Source: Bilophila sp964538355 (GTDB taxonomy: Bacteria > Desulfobacterota > Desulfovibrionia > Desulfovibrionales > Desulfovibrionaceae). From it: a stretch of DNA of 64,000 nt. Position numbers and translations under genes: made by a program. Positions within the stretch are counted from its first letter, which is position 1. Each line of letters begins with the position of its first letter. The stretch is from the NCBI GenBank assembly GCA_964538355.1, contig CAZIFC010000007.1, positions 19,271-83,270 of the forward strand, in the 5' to 3' direction. This document shows positions 53,195-61,613 of the stretch, one piece after another. The notes under the pieces were generated by a model. The model saw only the letters and a list, made by a program, of their open reading frames with translations, was not told where the DNA came from and searched no databases.

Positions 53195-55000
53195 TTACAG
53201 CCCCACGGCGACCTTGACGGCCACGGCCATCTGGTACAGCACCTGGCTCACGTCTTTGACCAATTGCAGATTTTTGGAATCAAACCTGGGCATGACCAGA
53301 ATGCGATCGCCGGGTTCGATGGTTTGTCCTTTTGCTCGCGCGACTTCTCCATTCAGACCCACGATCAGAATATTGCTCGAGTCCGCACGGTCAGACAGCC
53401 CGCCTGCGCCGCTAAGATAGCCTTTCAGGGAAAGGCCTTTTTCCCAGGTCACAGCCGTGGGAATGAGCACTTCGCCAGAGACGTGAACCACATCCGTCCG
53501 CCTGGGAATGATGATTTCGTCACCTTCCTCCAGCAGCACATCGGAGAGCTTTCCGTTGCGGGACACCACCAGCACGCCGTCCGGTTCCATTTGTGAAGCA
53601 CGTTGCACAAAGTTCTGGATCAGCTCGGCTTCTTTGACCCGTATGTTGGCCTCATCCACAGAAGCGGAGGTAGCGGTCAACGCGCTCTGCTCCAGACGAC
53701 GCAGTGCGTCAGCGAGAATCACTTTTTGTTCGGCAGCTACGCTCTTGCGGCGGATGTAGATAGATTTGACGTCCGCCAGCTCCGGTTCCACGGCGATATA
53801 TTCCAGCAGCGTCTTCAGTTTGGTCTGTTTGAATACCGGAAAACGCGATGCCCCATGAATGGCCCCAGACGCAGCTACCAGGATGGTCTTGCCCCGTGTG
53901 TCGGCTACAAATTCCACACGATCCCCGTCTTCAAGTCGTAAGTTGCGAAAATCATCCAGAGTTACATAGACATTGAAGGGTTCATCGTTGCGCATGCCAC
54001 CCACGCTGACGTGGGAAACGCCGTTCATGGGCAGGGCGTAGGTTAGCAGCTCCTTGCCGCTGGCCGCTCCCTTGAATTCATACCGGGCTGGTTGACGCAA
54101 CAGGCCATACGCCGCCACCGACACACCGAAAGGTTCGACCAGAATTGTGTCGCCGTCTTTCAGGCGGATGGACGTCTGTTCGCCGCGCAGCATGTATTGG
54201 TAGAGATCCATTCTGCCGATAATCTGTTTGCCGCGCAGAATTTTGATGTTTCGATAACTGCCCTGTTCGGGAAGAATGCCCCCGGCTCGATCCAGATAGG
54301 ACATGACCGAATCTTGCGGCCCGCCCGCATAGCGTCCCGGATTAGGCACATTTCCGGCCACATAGACGGCCACTGGCTGTGCGCTTTGCAGATTCACATA
54401 GATGTCCACATTTTCGGGAAAAACTGTGGCCAGTTTCGTCCGTACCGAACCAGAAAGGCTGGATTGTGTCAGGCCGGCTACCCGTACCGGGCCGACCTCT
54501 GGCAGAAAAATATTACCCTGCTGATCCACGAACAGCACGTCATCGTAGCTGCGTGCACCCCAGACGCGCACGGTGATCCGGTCGCCTGGCAGAATCACAT
54601 AATCGTCATTCATTCCACTGCCGTAGGTAGACGCGAAATTGCCATGGAAGAGACTAGCCCCGAAGGGCTGCAAACCCTGCACCCTGTCAGGTCGGTAGCG
54701 CTCCTGCGCCCAGGCGGGCAAGCCCGGCATGGACTGACGGTCTTCACGCAAAGAAGGAACTTCCCGCTGATACCTTTCTTGCTGATAGATGGCTTCCCGC
54801 TGGTAGCCACCTGGCTGATAGGACGGGGGGCGGGTCGAAGGTGTACCTTGGATGCTGCCGTTTCCGCCGGGATTGGGGTTGCCGGATTTACCAAGACTGC
54901 CGCCGTATGCGGAAGAAGCAGATGGGGAAACCTCCGCCCCGTGGGCGGGAAGGGTAAGCGCCAAAAGCAGTATTGCGGAAAAAATACATGTATTATTCAT
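53195..55000 (-). CDS. kpsD: Capsule export outer-membrane/periplasmic protein (KpsD-like)
   Basis: 601 residues. Signal peptide (about 1-21, ends AHGA) without a lipobox cysteine. Then a Gly/Pro/Gln/Tyr-rich low-complexity linker (about 25-110) containing repeated YQ(R/Q)E-type units. The polysaccharide export (PES) domain starts at YVILPGDRITVRVWG (about 133), followed by SLBB-type repeats (YVAGNVPNPGRYAG; VSGEVLIPTAV) to the end. KpsD spans the periplasm to the outer membrane with KpsE. The Tyr/Gln-rich linker is longer than usual. Confidence 0.9.
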   Translation of the reverse strand: MNNTCIFSAILLLALTLPAHGAEVSPSASSAYGGSLGKSGNPNPGGNGSIQGTPSTRPPSYQPGGYQREAIYQQERYQREVPSLREDRQSMPGLPAWAQERYRPDRVQGLQPFGASLFHGNFASTYGSGMNDDYVILPGDRITVRVWGARSYDDVLFVDQQGNIFLPEVGPVRVAGLTQSSLSGSVRTKLATVFPENVDIYVNLQSAQPVAVYVAGNVPNPGRYAGGPQDSVMSYLDRAGGILPEQGSYRNIKILRGKQIIGRMDLYQYMLRGEQTSIRLKDGDTILVEPFGVSVAAYGLLRQPARYEFKGAASGKELLTYALPMNGVSHVSVGGMRNDEPFNVYVTLDDFRNLRLEDGDRVEFVADTRGKTILVAASGAIHGASRFPVFKQTKLKTLLEYIAVEPELADVKSIYIRRKSVAAEQKVILADALRRLEQSALTATSASVDEANIRVKEAELIQNFVQRASQMEPDGVLVVSRNGKLSDVLLEEGDEIIIPRRTDVVHVSGEVLIPTAVTWEKGLSLKGYLSGAGGLSDRADSSNILIVGLNGEVARAKGQTIEPGDRILVMPRFDSKNLQLVKDVSQVLYQMAVAVKVAVGL

Positions 55001-55007
55001 GTCTGTC

Positions 55008-56258
55008 TCAGAACCCCGCGTGTTCGCGCACGGCGGCTATAATCAAGGAACAAAGTCCCATCAGCACCAGGGTGCTGACAAGGACGTAGGCCGTAAACAG
55101 GAATGGGCGGGGATACAAGGATTCATCCGGCAGAGCCGGGGTCTGGAAAGCCACCACATAACGCGATTTTGCTTCAGCTTTTACGCGGGCGGTTTCCAGC
55201 GAGGTCATCGCCGATACAAGCTGCTGGCGGGCAAATTCGCTCTCTGTTTTCAACTCCTCATACTCTCCGGCAAAGGAGGTCAGGCTATCGGGCCGTGCTT
55301 CACCAGCCAGACGCAATTTTTCTGAAGCAAGCTGTTTTTCCACCGCCGCCAGCCGTGCATGCAGTCCCACCAACGCGGGCGCATTTTTACTCATGTATGT
55401 GGAGGCTTCTGCAATTTCAGCGCGGACTTTCACAACCTCGCCTTCCAACTGGCTGACGATACCTTGCAGTCCGCCTGCCGTGCTTGCCGGGTCGAGCATG
55501 CCGCTGCGATCACGGAAGGCGCGCATGGCCTCTTGCGCTCTGCTCACGCGGGCTTCTGCCGTCTTCACTTCGCTCATGGCCAAGGTTATGGCGTCATCCT
55601 GGGCTCGGCGGCTCATGGCATTGACCAGAGCTTCGCTTTTAGCGAGCACGGCTTCGGCCAGCTTTTTGGCCGTGGCTGGGTCATAGGCTTTGACGCTCAG
55701 GGCGATAATGCCGGTTTCCGGGTCAAAGGAGGGCTTCACCGCCCATTGCCAGTAGGAGAGGCGTTCGTCTCGTGTGGCATTGGCGGTAAGGCGGCTGAGC
55801 AGGTCATAGTCGCGGCTGGAGAAATGCTGAAAAATGTGCAGTTCTCCATCAATGGCTTCCATAATGTCGGGGGACTGAATGTATTCCGCAACGATATGCG
55901 CATCTGCCCCTACAGACGTGCCAGAGGACAACAGCAGTGAGGCAAGCCCTGTCGCCGTGCCGCCGGTTTCCGCACCGCGCACGGCGAAACGAGCTTCGGC
56001 AATGTACATGGGCGAGGCCAACAGACCGAAGTACAGCAGGGACAGGACTGTGGGCAGCAACACGGCAAGCAACAGCGCCTTCATGGTCGGGGAAAGGCGG
56101 GAGCGTATCTTGTCGAGCGTCGTGGAAACAGCAGGTGTGGTTAGAATCAAGTCGGGAATAGCCTGTGAGGCAGCCTGATCGGCTGGAGCGTCAGGCAGAG
56201 GCGACTGGGTTCCGTTTGAAGGCTGCGTTACGGGGATACCTGTTTTACTATCCGGCAT
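55008..56258 (-). CDS. kpsE: Capsule export inner-membrane/periplasmic adaptor (KpsE-like)
   Basis: 416 residues, polysaccharide co-polymerase-like adaptor. A Pro/Ser-rich cytoplasmic leader (about 1-55), first membrane helix (about 60-82, ALLLAVLLPTVLSLLYFGL), a long coiled-coil periplasmic region (about 190-360), and a second membrane helix before the short C-terminus. It links the ABC transporter to KpsD. The start at 56258 overlaps the kpsT stop by 11 bases; an upstream in-frame Met lies further into kpsT. Confidence 0.9.
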   Translation of the reverse strand: MPDSKTGIPVTQPSNGTQSPLPDAPADQAASQAIPDLILTTPAVSTTLDKIRSRLSPTMKALLLAVLLPTVLSLLYFGLLASPMYIAEARFAVRGAETGGTATGLASLLLSSGTSVGADAHIVAEYIQSPDIMEAIDGELHIFQHFSSRDYDLLSRLTANATRDERLSYWQWAVKPSFDPETGIIALSVKAYDPATAKKLAEAVLAKSEALVNAMSRRAQDDAITLAMSEVKTAEARVSRAQEAMRAFRDRSGMLDPASTAGGLQGIVSQLEGEVVKVRAEIAEASTYMSKNAPALVGLHARLAAVEKQLASEKLRLAGEARPDSLTSFAGEYEELKTESEFARQQLVSAMTSLETARVKAEAKSRYVVAFQTPALPDESLYPRPFLFTAYVLVSTLVLMGLCSLIIAAVREHAGF

Positions 56259-56910
56259 GGCAAATTCCAGTATAGACGCGCAGGGCATCATTCAGCTTGT
56301 CATAAACAGTCAGCACACCGTTGTGCAGCACCGCCGCGCTGTCGCAGTTCTTGCGTATGGTCGCGATGCTGTGCGACACCACAATCAGGGTCGCATGTGC
56401 TTTGCGCTCCTCAAAGAGTTTTTCCGCTTTGGCCCGGAAAGAGGCGTCGCCGACGGACCAGGCTTCATCAATGAGGTAGAAATCAAAGCCAATGGACATG
56501 CTCAGGCCAAAAGCCAGCTTGGAGCGCATGCCCGAGCTGTACGTCTTGACCGGCATATCCATGTACGGCCCGAGTTCCGTGAATCCCTCCACGAATTCCG
56601 TTACATTCCGAATATCCGCGCCGTAGATGCGGCTGGTGAAGCGCAGGTTTTCCCGCCCGGTCAGGCTGCCGTTGAAACCTCCGGCAAAGCCGATGGGCCA
56701 AGACACCCGCCCCTTGCGAGTCACCGTGCCGCTGTCCGGACGTTCCGAACCGCTAACGATCCGGATAAGTGTGGATTTCCCCGCGCCGTTTAAGCCGAGA
56801 ATGCCCATGTTCACGCCGGGTCGGAAAGTGATACTGGCATCATGAAGTACGTTTTTGTGCTTACCATGCGGCAGGCGGTACGATTTATTGATACGAGAAA
56901 GCTCGATCAT
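56248..56910 (-). CDS. kpsT: Capsule ABC transporter ATPase KpsT
   Basis: 220 residues. Walker A LGLNGAGKSTLIRI, a signature region SSGMRSKLAFGLSMS, Walker B DFYLIDE followed by AWSVGDASFRAKA, and switch histidine in VVSHSIATIRKNC. The polysaccharide-exporter subgroup fits length and partner. Powers export of the lipid-anchored polymer. The start overlaps kpsM by four bases. Confidence 0.95.
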   Translation of the reverse strand: MIELSRINKSYRLPHGKHKNVLHDASITFRPGVNMGILGLNGAGKSTLIRIVSGSERPDSGTVTRKGRVSWPIGFAGGFNGSLTGRENLRFTSRIYGADIRNVTEFVEGFTELGPYMDMPVKTYSSGMRSKLAFGLSMSIGFDFYLIDEAWSVGDASFRAKAEKLFEERKAHATLIVVSHSIATIRKNCDSAAVLHNGVLTVYDKLNDALRVYTGICHAG

Positions 56911-57710
56911 TTGAGTTCTCTCCCGCGGGCATAGCGTTCAAGCAAGAGGCCAAAACAGAGCGAGAGCATGCACCATACGGCCACATAGGTACTGTCATAC
57001 ACGGGCGCAGAGGAGGAGGCGGAAAAACCATAGCGCTGCCATTCGATGAGTTGGGCCGCGGGGTTCAGCAGCAGGATATCCGAAAATCGTGCAGGCAGTT
57101 CGGAAACCTGAAAAAAGATACCGGATGCAAAGAACAGAAAGCGCATAAGGATGGGAACGAGCCGTTCCAGCGTAGGCCAGAGACGGGCCAGGGACGCGAA
57201 GACCAGCCCCATACCCATGCCCAGAAGAGGCGCGAAAATCAGGGAAGCAGCCAATGCACTGAGGTGACGAAGTTCCACTGGCTGTCCCAGCGCAGCGGCA
57301 ATGCTCAGAATGACAATGGCGGAAATAAGTTGTGTCCCCCAGACCACCACTGTGCGGGCCAGCATCAGATCCAGCTCCGTCACCTGGGGAAAGGTCAACA
57401 AAGCCTGATTGGCACGGACGGCACTCATGCAGCGGTTTAACGTATCGCTGAAGATATACCAGGGAATAAAGCCGCAAAGCAGGAATACGGCCATCCCCAT
57501 ACCGTGAGGTGCGTGCGCCCCGAGAAATTCACGGAAAAGCCAGAATACCGCGATACTGAACGCCGTCTGTATGATGGCCCAAAGGTAGCCCAGTCTTGTA
57601 TTGCCATACAGCGTATGCACTTCCCGCATGGCCAGGGCATAAATCACTCTTCCCTGAACGGTCAGCGCGGGCGATACAGAGGGTGCTGGAATGGTGTTGG
57701 CGTTTATCAC
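56907..57710 (-). CDS. kpsM: Capsule ABC transporter permease KpsM
   Basis: 267 residues, ABC-2 type permease with six membrane helices. Conserved LGYLWAIIQTAFSIAVFWLF cytoplasmic-loop/helix region near the start and the FLFFASGIFFQVSELPARF segment late. Pairs with KpsT. Overlaps kpsT by four bases and the upstream lipoprotein gene by four bases. Confidence 0.94.
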   Translation of the reverse strand: MINANTIPAPSVSPALTVQGRVIYALAMREVHTLYGNTRLGYLWAIIQTAFSIAVFWLFREFLGAHAPHGMGMAVFLLCGFIPWYIFSDTLNRCMSAVRANQALLTFPQVTELDLMLARTVVVWGTQLISAIVILSIAAALGQPVELRHLSALAASLIFAPLLGMGMGLVFASLARLWPTLERLVPILMRFLFFASGIFFQVSELPARFSDILLLNPAAQLIEWQRYGFSASSSAPVYDSTYVAVWCMLSLCFGLLLERYARGRELK

Positions 57711-58057
57711 GGCATGCTCTCAAAAATGATGGGGATAAAACGCCATGTATCGTTTTCTTCCCGGCATACGGCAGCTTTATAGCGTATGGTTTCGCGCGTG
57801 ATGCGGACAGAACGGCATTTATTGCCCAGACCTGAAAGATAAAAAGTGCCTGCATCAATCGTGACCTGGCCGAGCGGGCTTTCGGCGAAGTATTCCACGC
57901 CTCCCTCTGGCAAAGCCACGACTCGATTGGTAAAGGACTCGGCAACGGGGTCGGCCTTCAGCGCAGACACCTCGGATTTCGTCATAAAGCCGCGACCGGC
58001 ACAGCCAGACAACACGACGCAGAGAGCAAACAGAGAGATGACCTTTCGCAAACGCAT
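57707..58057 (-). CDS. Small lipoprotein of the capsule operon
   Basis: 116 residues. Signal peptide with lipobox VLSGC (Cys at about residue 19). The mature part is short, probably beta-rich, with two cysteines (NKCRSV and AAVCREE) that could form a disulfide; it ends WRFIPIIFESMP. Not a component of the E. coli kps system as far as I know. Coupled by overlaps to kpsF upstream and kpsM downstream, so it is likely an envelope part of this exporter lineage. Confidence 0.8.
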   Translation of the reverse strand: MRLRKVISLFALCVVLSGCAGRGFMTKSEVSALKADPVAESFTNRVVALPEGGVEYFAESPLGQVTIDAGTFYLSGLGNKCRSVRITRETIRYKAAVCREENDTWRFIPIIFESMP

Positions 58058-59079
58058 TATTCCACCCCCGCACGCAAGCAGTCGTGTATGTTCAGAATAC
58101 CGACTGGTTTTCCTGCGTTGGTGACAAATAATGAAGTGACCTTGCTTTCCTCCATGAGCCGTAGTGCCGCCACAGCGAGCGTATCTTTACTAACCACTAC
58201 AGGATCGGGATGCATGACCTGTCTGGCCGTTTTATCCATAAGGGATGACCCCATATGGCGGCGCAGGTCGCCGTCGGTGATGATGCCCATCAGCATATTT
58301 CTTTCAAGAATACCCGCTACACCAAAACCTTTGCCGGTCATCAGACACAAAACATCAGACATGGGTGTGGATGCCTGAACCAGCGGCAATTCCTCGTCCT
58401 TGTGCATGATGTCCCTGACCGTCAGCAATTTGCGGCCAAGCGAACCGCCCGGATGACAGCGGTGAAAATCTTCCGGGGAGCAGCCGCGACGGCGCATCAA
58501 TGTCAGGGCCAAGGCATCTCCCAGAGCCATTTGCAGTGTTGTAGATGTGGTAGGCGCGCAGTCCAGCGGATCGGCCTCCGGCACGAGCGGCAACAACAAA
58601 AGGTGGTTGGAACGCCCACCGAGCATGCTGTCCGCGTTGCGGGTCACACCTATTAGAGGAATGCTGCGCCGCGCAGCGTACAGTACGATGTCGGAAAGTT
58701 CCGTTGTATTACCAGAATTGGAAAAGGCCAGAACGGCATCTTCGGAAGTAAGCATTCCCAGATCGCCGTGGCTGGCTTCGGCGGGATGGATGAAAAAAGC
58801 GGGAGAGCCCGTGGACGCCAGTGTGGCGGCCACCTTGCGGGCCACATGCCCGCTTTTGCCCATGCCTGTGACTGCGATACGTCCATGTATGCAGTATAAG
58901 CAGTCCACAACTTCGCAAAACACGGTATCCAACCCGCTCGCCAGTAAAGTCAGGGCGCGGGCTTCTTGTTGCAGCACGGAAGCTGCGAAGGTAACTTCTT
59001 GAAATTTTTCTATCTGGGCCACGCTCATGGGGCATCTTTCTCCGAAACCTTTTACAGGCATAAGAATAGCATCAAGCAT
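58057..59079 (-). CDS. kpsF: Arabinose-5-phosphate isomerase KpsF
   Basis: 340 residues: SIS domain (about 45-180; GMGKSGHVARKVAATLASTG, AFSNSGNTTEL, and HGDLGM with a catalytic His) and two CBS repeats (about 220-340). Converts ribulose 5-phosphate to arabinose 5-phosphate, first step of Kdo. The start at 59079 has AAGGA at good spacing; ATG 59028 is an alternative that drops 17 residues. First gene of the minus-strand capsule run. Confidence 0.93.
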   Translation of the reverse strand: MLDAILMPVKGFGERCPMSVAQIEKFQEVTFAASVLQQEARALTLLASGLDTVFCEVVDCLYCIHGRIAVTGMGKSGHVARKVAATLASTGSPAFFIHPAEASHGDLGMLTSEDAVLAFSNSGNTTELSDIVLYAARRSIPLIGVTRNADSMLGGRSNHLLLLPLVPEADPLDCAPTTSTTLQMALGDALALTLMRRRGCSPEDFHRCHPGGSLGRKLLTVRDIMHKDEELPLVQASTPMSDVLCLMTGKGFGVAGILERNMLMGIITDGDLRRHMGSSLMDKTARQVMHPDPVVVSKDTLAVAALRLMEESKVTSLFVTNAGKPVGILNIHDCLRAGVE

Positions 59080-59123
59080 ATCAGTTCCTTATGTATATTA
59101 GGGAATTGGTACTCTTGATGAAT

Positions 59124-59142
59124 TTGACAGATGCACTGTCAA
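59124..59142. promoter_or_regulatory. Palindrome TTGACAG-N5-CTGTCAA, copy 1
   Basis: Perfect 7-base arms around ATGCA, 45 bases upstream of the kpsF start codon. Its TTGACA also begins a good sigma70 promoter on the plus strand (17 bases, then TATAGG). Likely operator for the capsule operon. Confidence 0.6.
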
Positions 59143-59285
59143 TGAATATAGGGCTGACAATATATCTAACCAGTCAAAATGGCAAGATATCCTTTTAAAA
59201 AAAGTTTTTTATACGACCCCTCTAAAAAAAGTCTTTATAATTTACTGCAATAGATTTCTCATCCACACCTCCGAGCCGTAAAAAA
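59143..59285. promoter_or_regulatory. AT-rich kps promoter region
   Basis: Lies between the two palindromes. Contains two A-tract blocks with CTAAAAAAAGTC-like similarity (TTTTAAAAAAAGTT and TCTAAAAAAAGTC). The minus-strand transcription start for kpsF should fall here; several TATA-like boxes exist and I cannot pick one. Confidence 0.45.
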
Positions 59286-59304
59286 TTGACAGTGCATCTG
59301 TCAA
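59286..59304. promoter_or_regulatory. Palindrome TTGACAG-N5-CTGTCAA, copy 2
   Basis: Same arms as copy 1 with the spacer TGCAT, i.e. the exact reverse complement of copy 1, 162 bases further upstream. Both copies are followed by TGA on the plus strand. Confidence 0.6.
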
Positions 59305-59418
59305 TGAGGGGGTAATTGATATCCAGAGAAAGCCGTTCCCCTTCAGAAACAGCCAATCCCATCCCGCCTTATCCTTTTTCGTCCCTTCTGTTTTTTCTGT
59401 CTTTTTGACCGCCTGCCA

Positions 59419-60453
59419 TTACAGGGTAAGAGGGCTTGAGCGATTCCCACTGCATGCTCCCTGCGACGGCGGAACGAAACTCCCTCCGTTGTTTTTTGCA
59501 CTGTCTTTCCTGCTGGAACTGGCAAGAAAGCTACTCACGGTTTCCGCTGCCGCGACCAAAGACGCCTGCCCAAGATGGGCATAGCGCATGGTCGTCCGGG
59601 GGTCGCTGTGCCCCAGTAGTTTTTGTACTTCATACAGTGAATGCCCAGCATTGACCAGAAAACTGGCAAAGGTATGGCGCAGATCATGGATGCGTACATC
59701 GGCAAGCCGCAGATCTCGCCGTAGTTTATTCCAAAAAATATAGACGTCACTGAGTGGCTTTCCCGGTGCATGGCCGGGGAACAGCCACGGACAGCCGGGT
59801 ACATGCGGAATGGCGTGGATGAGCATGATGGCTTCATCAGAGAGCGGAATATAGCGCGGCTTACCGGATTTGGATAAAGGCACAATGAGCAGGCGCAAAT
59901 CTAAGCGGACGTGTTCCCAGCGGGCCTTGAGAATTTCGCTTTTGCGCGCGCCGGTAAGTAGGAGCAGGCGGATGGCAATAGCCTCAAGGCGGTCGCTTTT
60001 TTCCAATGCACGCATGAGCCTTCGGGCTTCATCCTGAGTGAGATAACGTTCCCGCAGAGTGTGAATTTTGAAGGAAGGCACTCCCGCACAGGGTGATTTA
60101 CCGGCTGGCAACAGGCCGTGTGCCGTGGCAAGAGAACAGACGCTTTTGAATACGGCAAGAATACGGTTACATGTGGCCGGAGCCAGTCCTTTGGCCGACA
60201 AATCCCGCAACCATGCTTCAACTTCGCGACATTCTATATCGTCAAGCCGGCGATCTCCAAAAGCCGAAGAAAGATGTTGCCGAGCAATGCGCTCATCCAC
60301 TTTCCAGCTTCGCTTGCGTAACTGAACATGTGGCAGGTAAATGTCTGAAACAAAGGCATCAAGGTTGATGGCAGCGCGTTTCTCAAGTCCGCCATGCTGT
60401 TTGGTCAGCGAAGGTGAACTTGCGGAAGAAACTGACGGACGACGACGGGGCAT
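59419..60453 (-). CDS. Tyrosine recombinase/integrase, second
   Basis: 344 residues. N-terminal core-binding domain (about 30-125), catalytic domain after it: Arg in TGARKSEILKARWE (about 168), Lys in LSKSGKPRYIPL, HDLRHTFASF (about 255), LLGHSDPRTTMRYAH with tyrosine near 288. ATG 60453 has AGGAG at good spacing; a longer in-frame reading upstream lacks support. Belongs with the mobilization genes to its right rather than with the kps operon. Unlike the first integrase (403 residues) in most of its sequence. Confidence 0.93.
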   Translation of the reverse strand: MPRRRPSVSSASSPSLTKQHGGLEKRAAINLDAFVSDIYLPHVQLRKRSWKVDERIARQHLSSAFGDRRLDDIECREVEAWLRDLSAKGLAPATCNRILAVFKSVCSLATAHGLLPAGKSPCAGVPSFKIHTLRERYLTQDEARRLMRALEKSDRLEAIAIRLLLLTGARKSEILKARWEHVRLDLRLLIVPLSKSGKPRYIPLSDEAIMLIHAIPHVPGCPWLFPGHAPGKPLSDVYIFWNKLRRDLRLADVRIHDLRHTFASFLVNAGHSLYEVQKLLGHSDPRTTMRYAHLGQASLVAAAETVSSFLASSSRKDSAKNNGGSFVPPSQGACSGNRSSPLTL

Positions 60454-60696
60454 GCGGAGTTCTCCTGATAAGATGTTAAGGGTAAAGTATTGTGTGACCT
60501 GGCCGTATGGGATCGTCCGTGTCATTTTATGGGAAAAAATGAATATTTTATTCAAGAAAGGCATCCCAACCTATTGAATATCTTATGTCAAATATGGATG
60601 TTCCTGTGTATAGGTCTCAGCATATGAGCTTCCTTGCTTTCCTTCGTAACTGCCTTGCGGACATGTCCGTATAGGCATTTTTTCAACTGTGCAGTT

Positions 60697-61065
60697 TCAT
60701 GTTCTCCCTGAGGGGCAATTCAGTCTGTGCGCTTCTCCTCCTGGAGTATCGGGAACAATAAAAGATGTCTTTTCGGGTGATTGCTTTTTCACAGGCATGG
60801 TCTCCTTTTTTTGGGGTATGGAAGCATTCCCATTTTCCGCAAGAAATCGTTTTATGAGATAGGCTGGAATGATGATGCCCTCGTTCTTGAGCATTTGGCT
60901 CAATTCACTGGGGCCGTATCCTTTTTTCAATGCCTTCTTGAAATCTTTCTCCAACAGTTCCGCTGCCTCCGTGCGTGTTTTCCTGTCTTCTTTCCCCGGT
61001 AAATCCTGAAGCAGTTTTTTTGCCCGCTCTATCTGTTGGGGACGGATTGTAGCATTGTGGGCCAT
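60697..61065 (-). CDS. Putative mobilization accessory protein
   Basis: 122 residues with a perfect AAGGAGG site. Basic, helical: KKLLQDLPGKEDRKTRTEAAELLEKDFKKALKKG, then GPSELSQMLKNEGIIIPAYLIKRFLAE, a helix-turn-helix-like end, and a Lys/Pro-rich tail. Divergent from the traJ-like gene across the oriT region, the usual place for TraK/MobB-type relaxosome helpers. Family not recognised, function inferred from place. Confidence 0.6.
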   Translation of the reverse strand: MAHNATIRPQQIERAKKLLQDLPGKEDRKTRTEAAELLEKDFKKALKKGYGPSELSQMLKNEGIIIPAYLIKRFLAENGNASIPQKKETMPVKKQSPEKTSFIVPDTPGGEAHRLNCPSGRT

Positions 61066-61156
61066 AATGTTGCCTCCTTGTGGAAATAGCGCCTTCAATA
61101 TAGATGAAATTTCTCCATATATACAATCTGGCCACTGCACGACAGGGGTTCTTCGT

Positions 61157-61197
61157 GGCAGGATGGGGGTTGTGCTACACACAAACCCCATCCTGCC
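61157..61197 (+). other. oriT-like inverted repeat with IncP-type nic site
   Basis: GGCAGGATGGGGGTTGTG (61157-61174) pairs with 61180-61197 with one mismatch. The right arm contains CATCCTG|C, which matches the IncP/RP4 nic consensus YATCCTG|Y, so the nick is predicted between 61195 and 61196. It lies between divergent mobilization genes, as in IncP-type oriT regions. Confidence 0.75.
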
Positions 61198-61265
61198 AAA
61201 GGGCTACGCCCTCTGGACTCTCGGAATGCTCGGCGCTGCGCTTCTTGCATTCCAAAGGCGGAAGC

Positions 61266-61613
61266 ATGAAAGACATGAAAACGGAAGGCGGCGGACGAAG
61301 CGCCGCACGGCAGTGGGTGACGATCCGCGTCACCTCAGAAGAAAAAGCCCGCCTCACAGAACAGGCGGAAATGGCTGGGCTGTCCCTGTCGGAATATATG
61401 CGGCGACGCTTTTTCGGTGGCAGGCCGCTCGTTGCGCATACGGATGCGCTCATGGTCAGGGAATTGCGGCGCATCGGCGGTTTGCTCAAACATCATTTTG
61501 AAACCCTCCGGTTGGCCGGAGCCTCTGTAATGGTGCTTATGCAGCAGGAGGAGACACTGAGAAAACTCGTGTCCGCCATTGATAGAATAGGCGTGTCCGC
61601 CCATGATCGTTAA
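61266..61613 (+). CDS. TraJ/MobC-like oriT-binding relaxosome protein
   Basis: 115 residues. Ribbon-helix-helix N-terminal region: RQWVTIRVTSEEKARLTEQAEMAGLSLSEYMRRRFFG, the pattern of plasmid mobilization proteins that bind oriT and recruit the relaxase. The C-terminal part is helical (LRRIGGLLKHHFE). The ATG is 69 bases after the oriT repeat; the stop overlaps the relaxase start by 11 bases. Confidence 0.85.
   Translation: MKDMKTEGGGRSAARQWVTIRVTSEEKARLTEQAEMAGLSLSEYMRRRFFGGRPLVAHTDALMVRELRRIGGLLKHHFETLRLAGASVMVLMQQEETLRKLVSAIDRIGVSAHDR

Noticed and set aside
59080..59418. Second copy of the tRNA-Leu 3' end as right attachment site
   Set aside because: Looked for GGGTTCGAGTCCCGCC-like sequence near the second integrase and did not find it.
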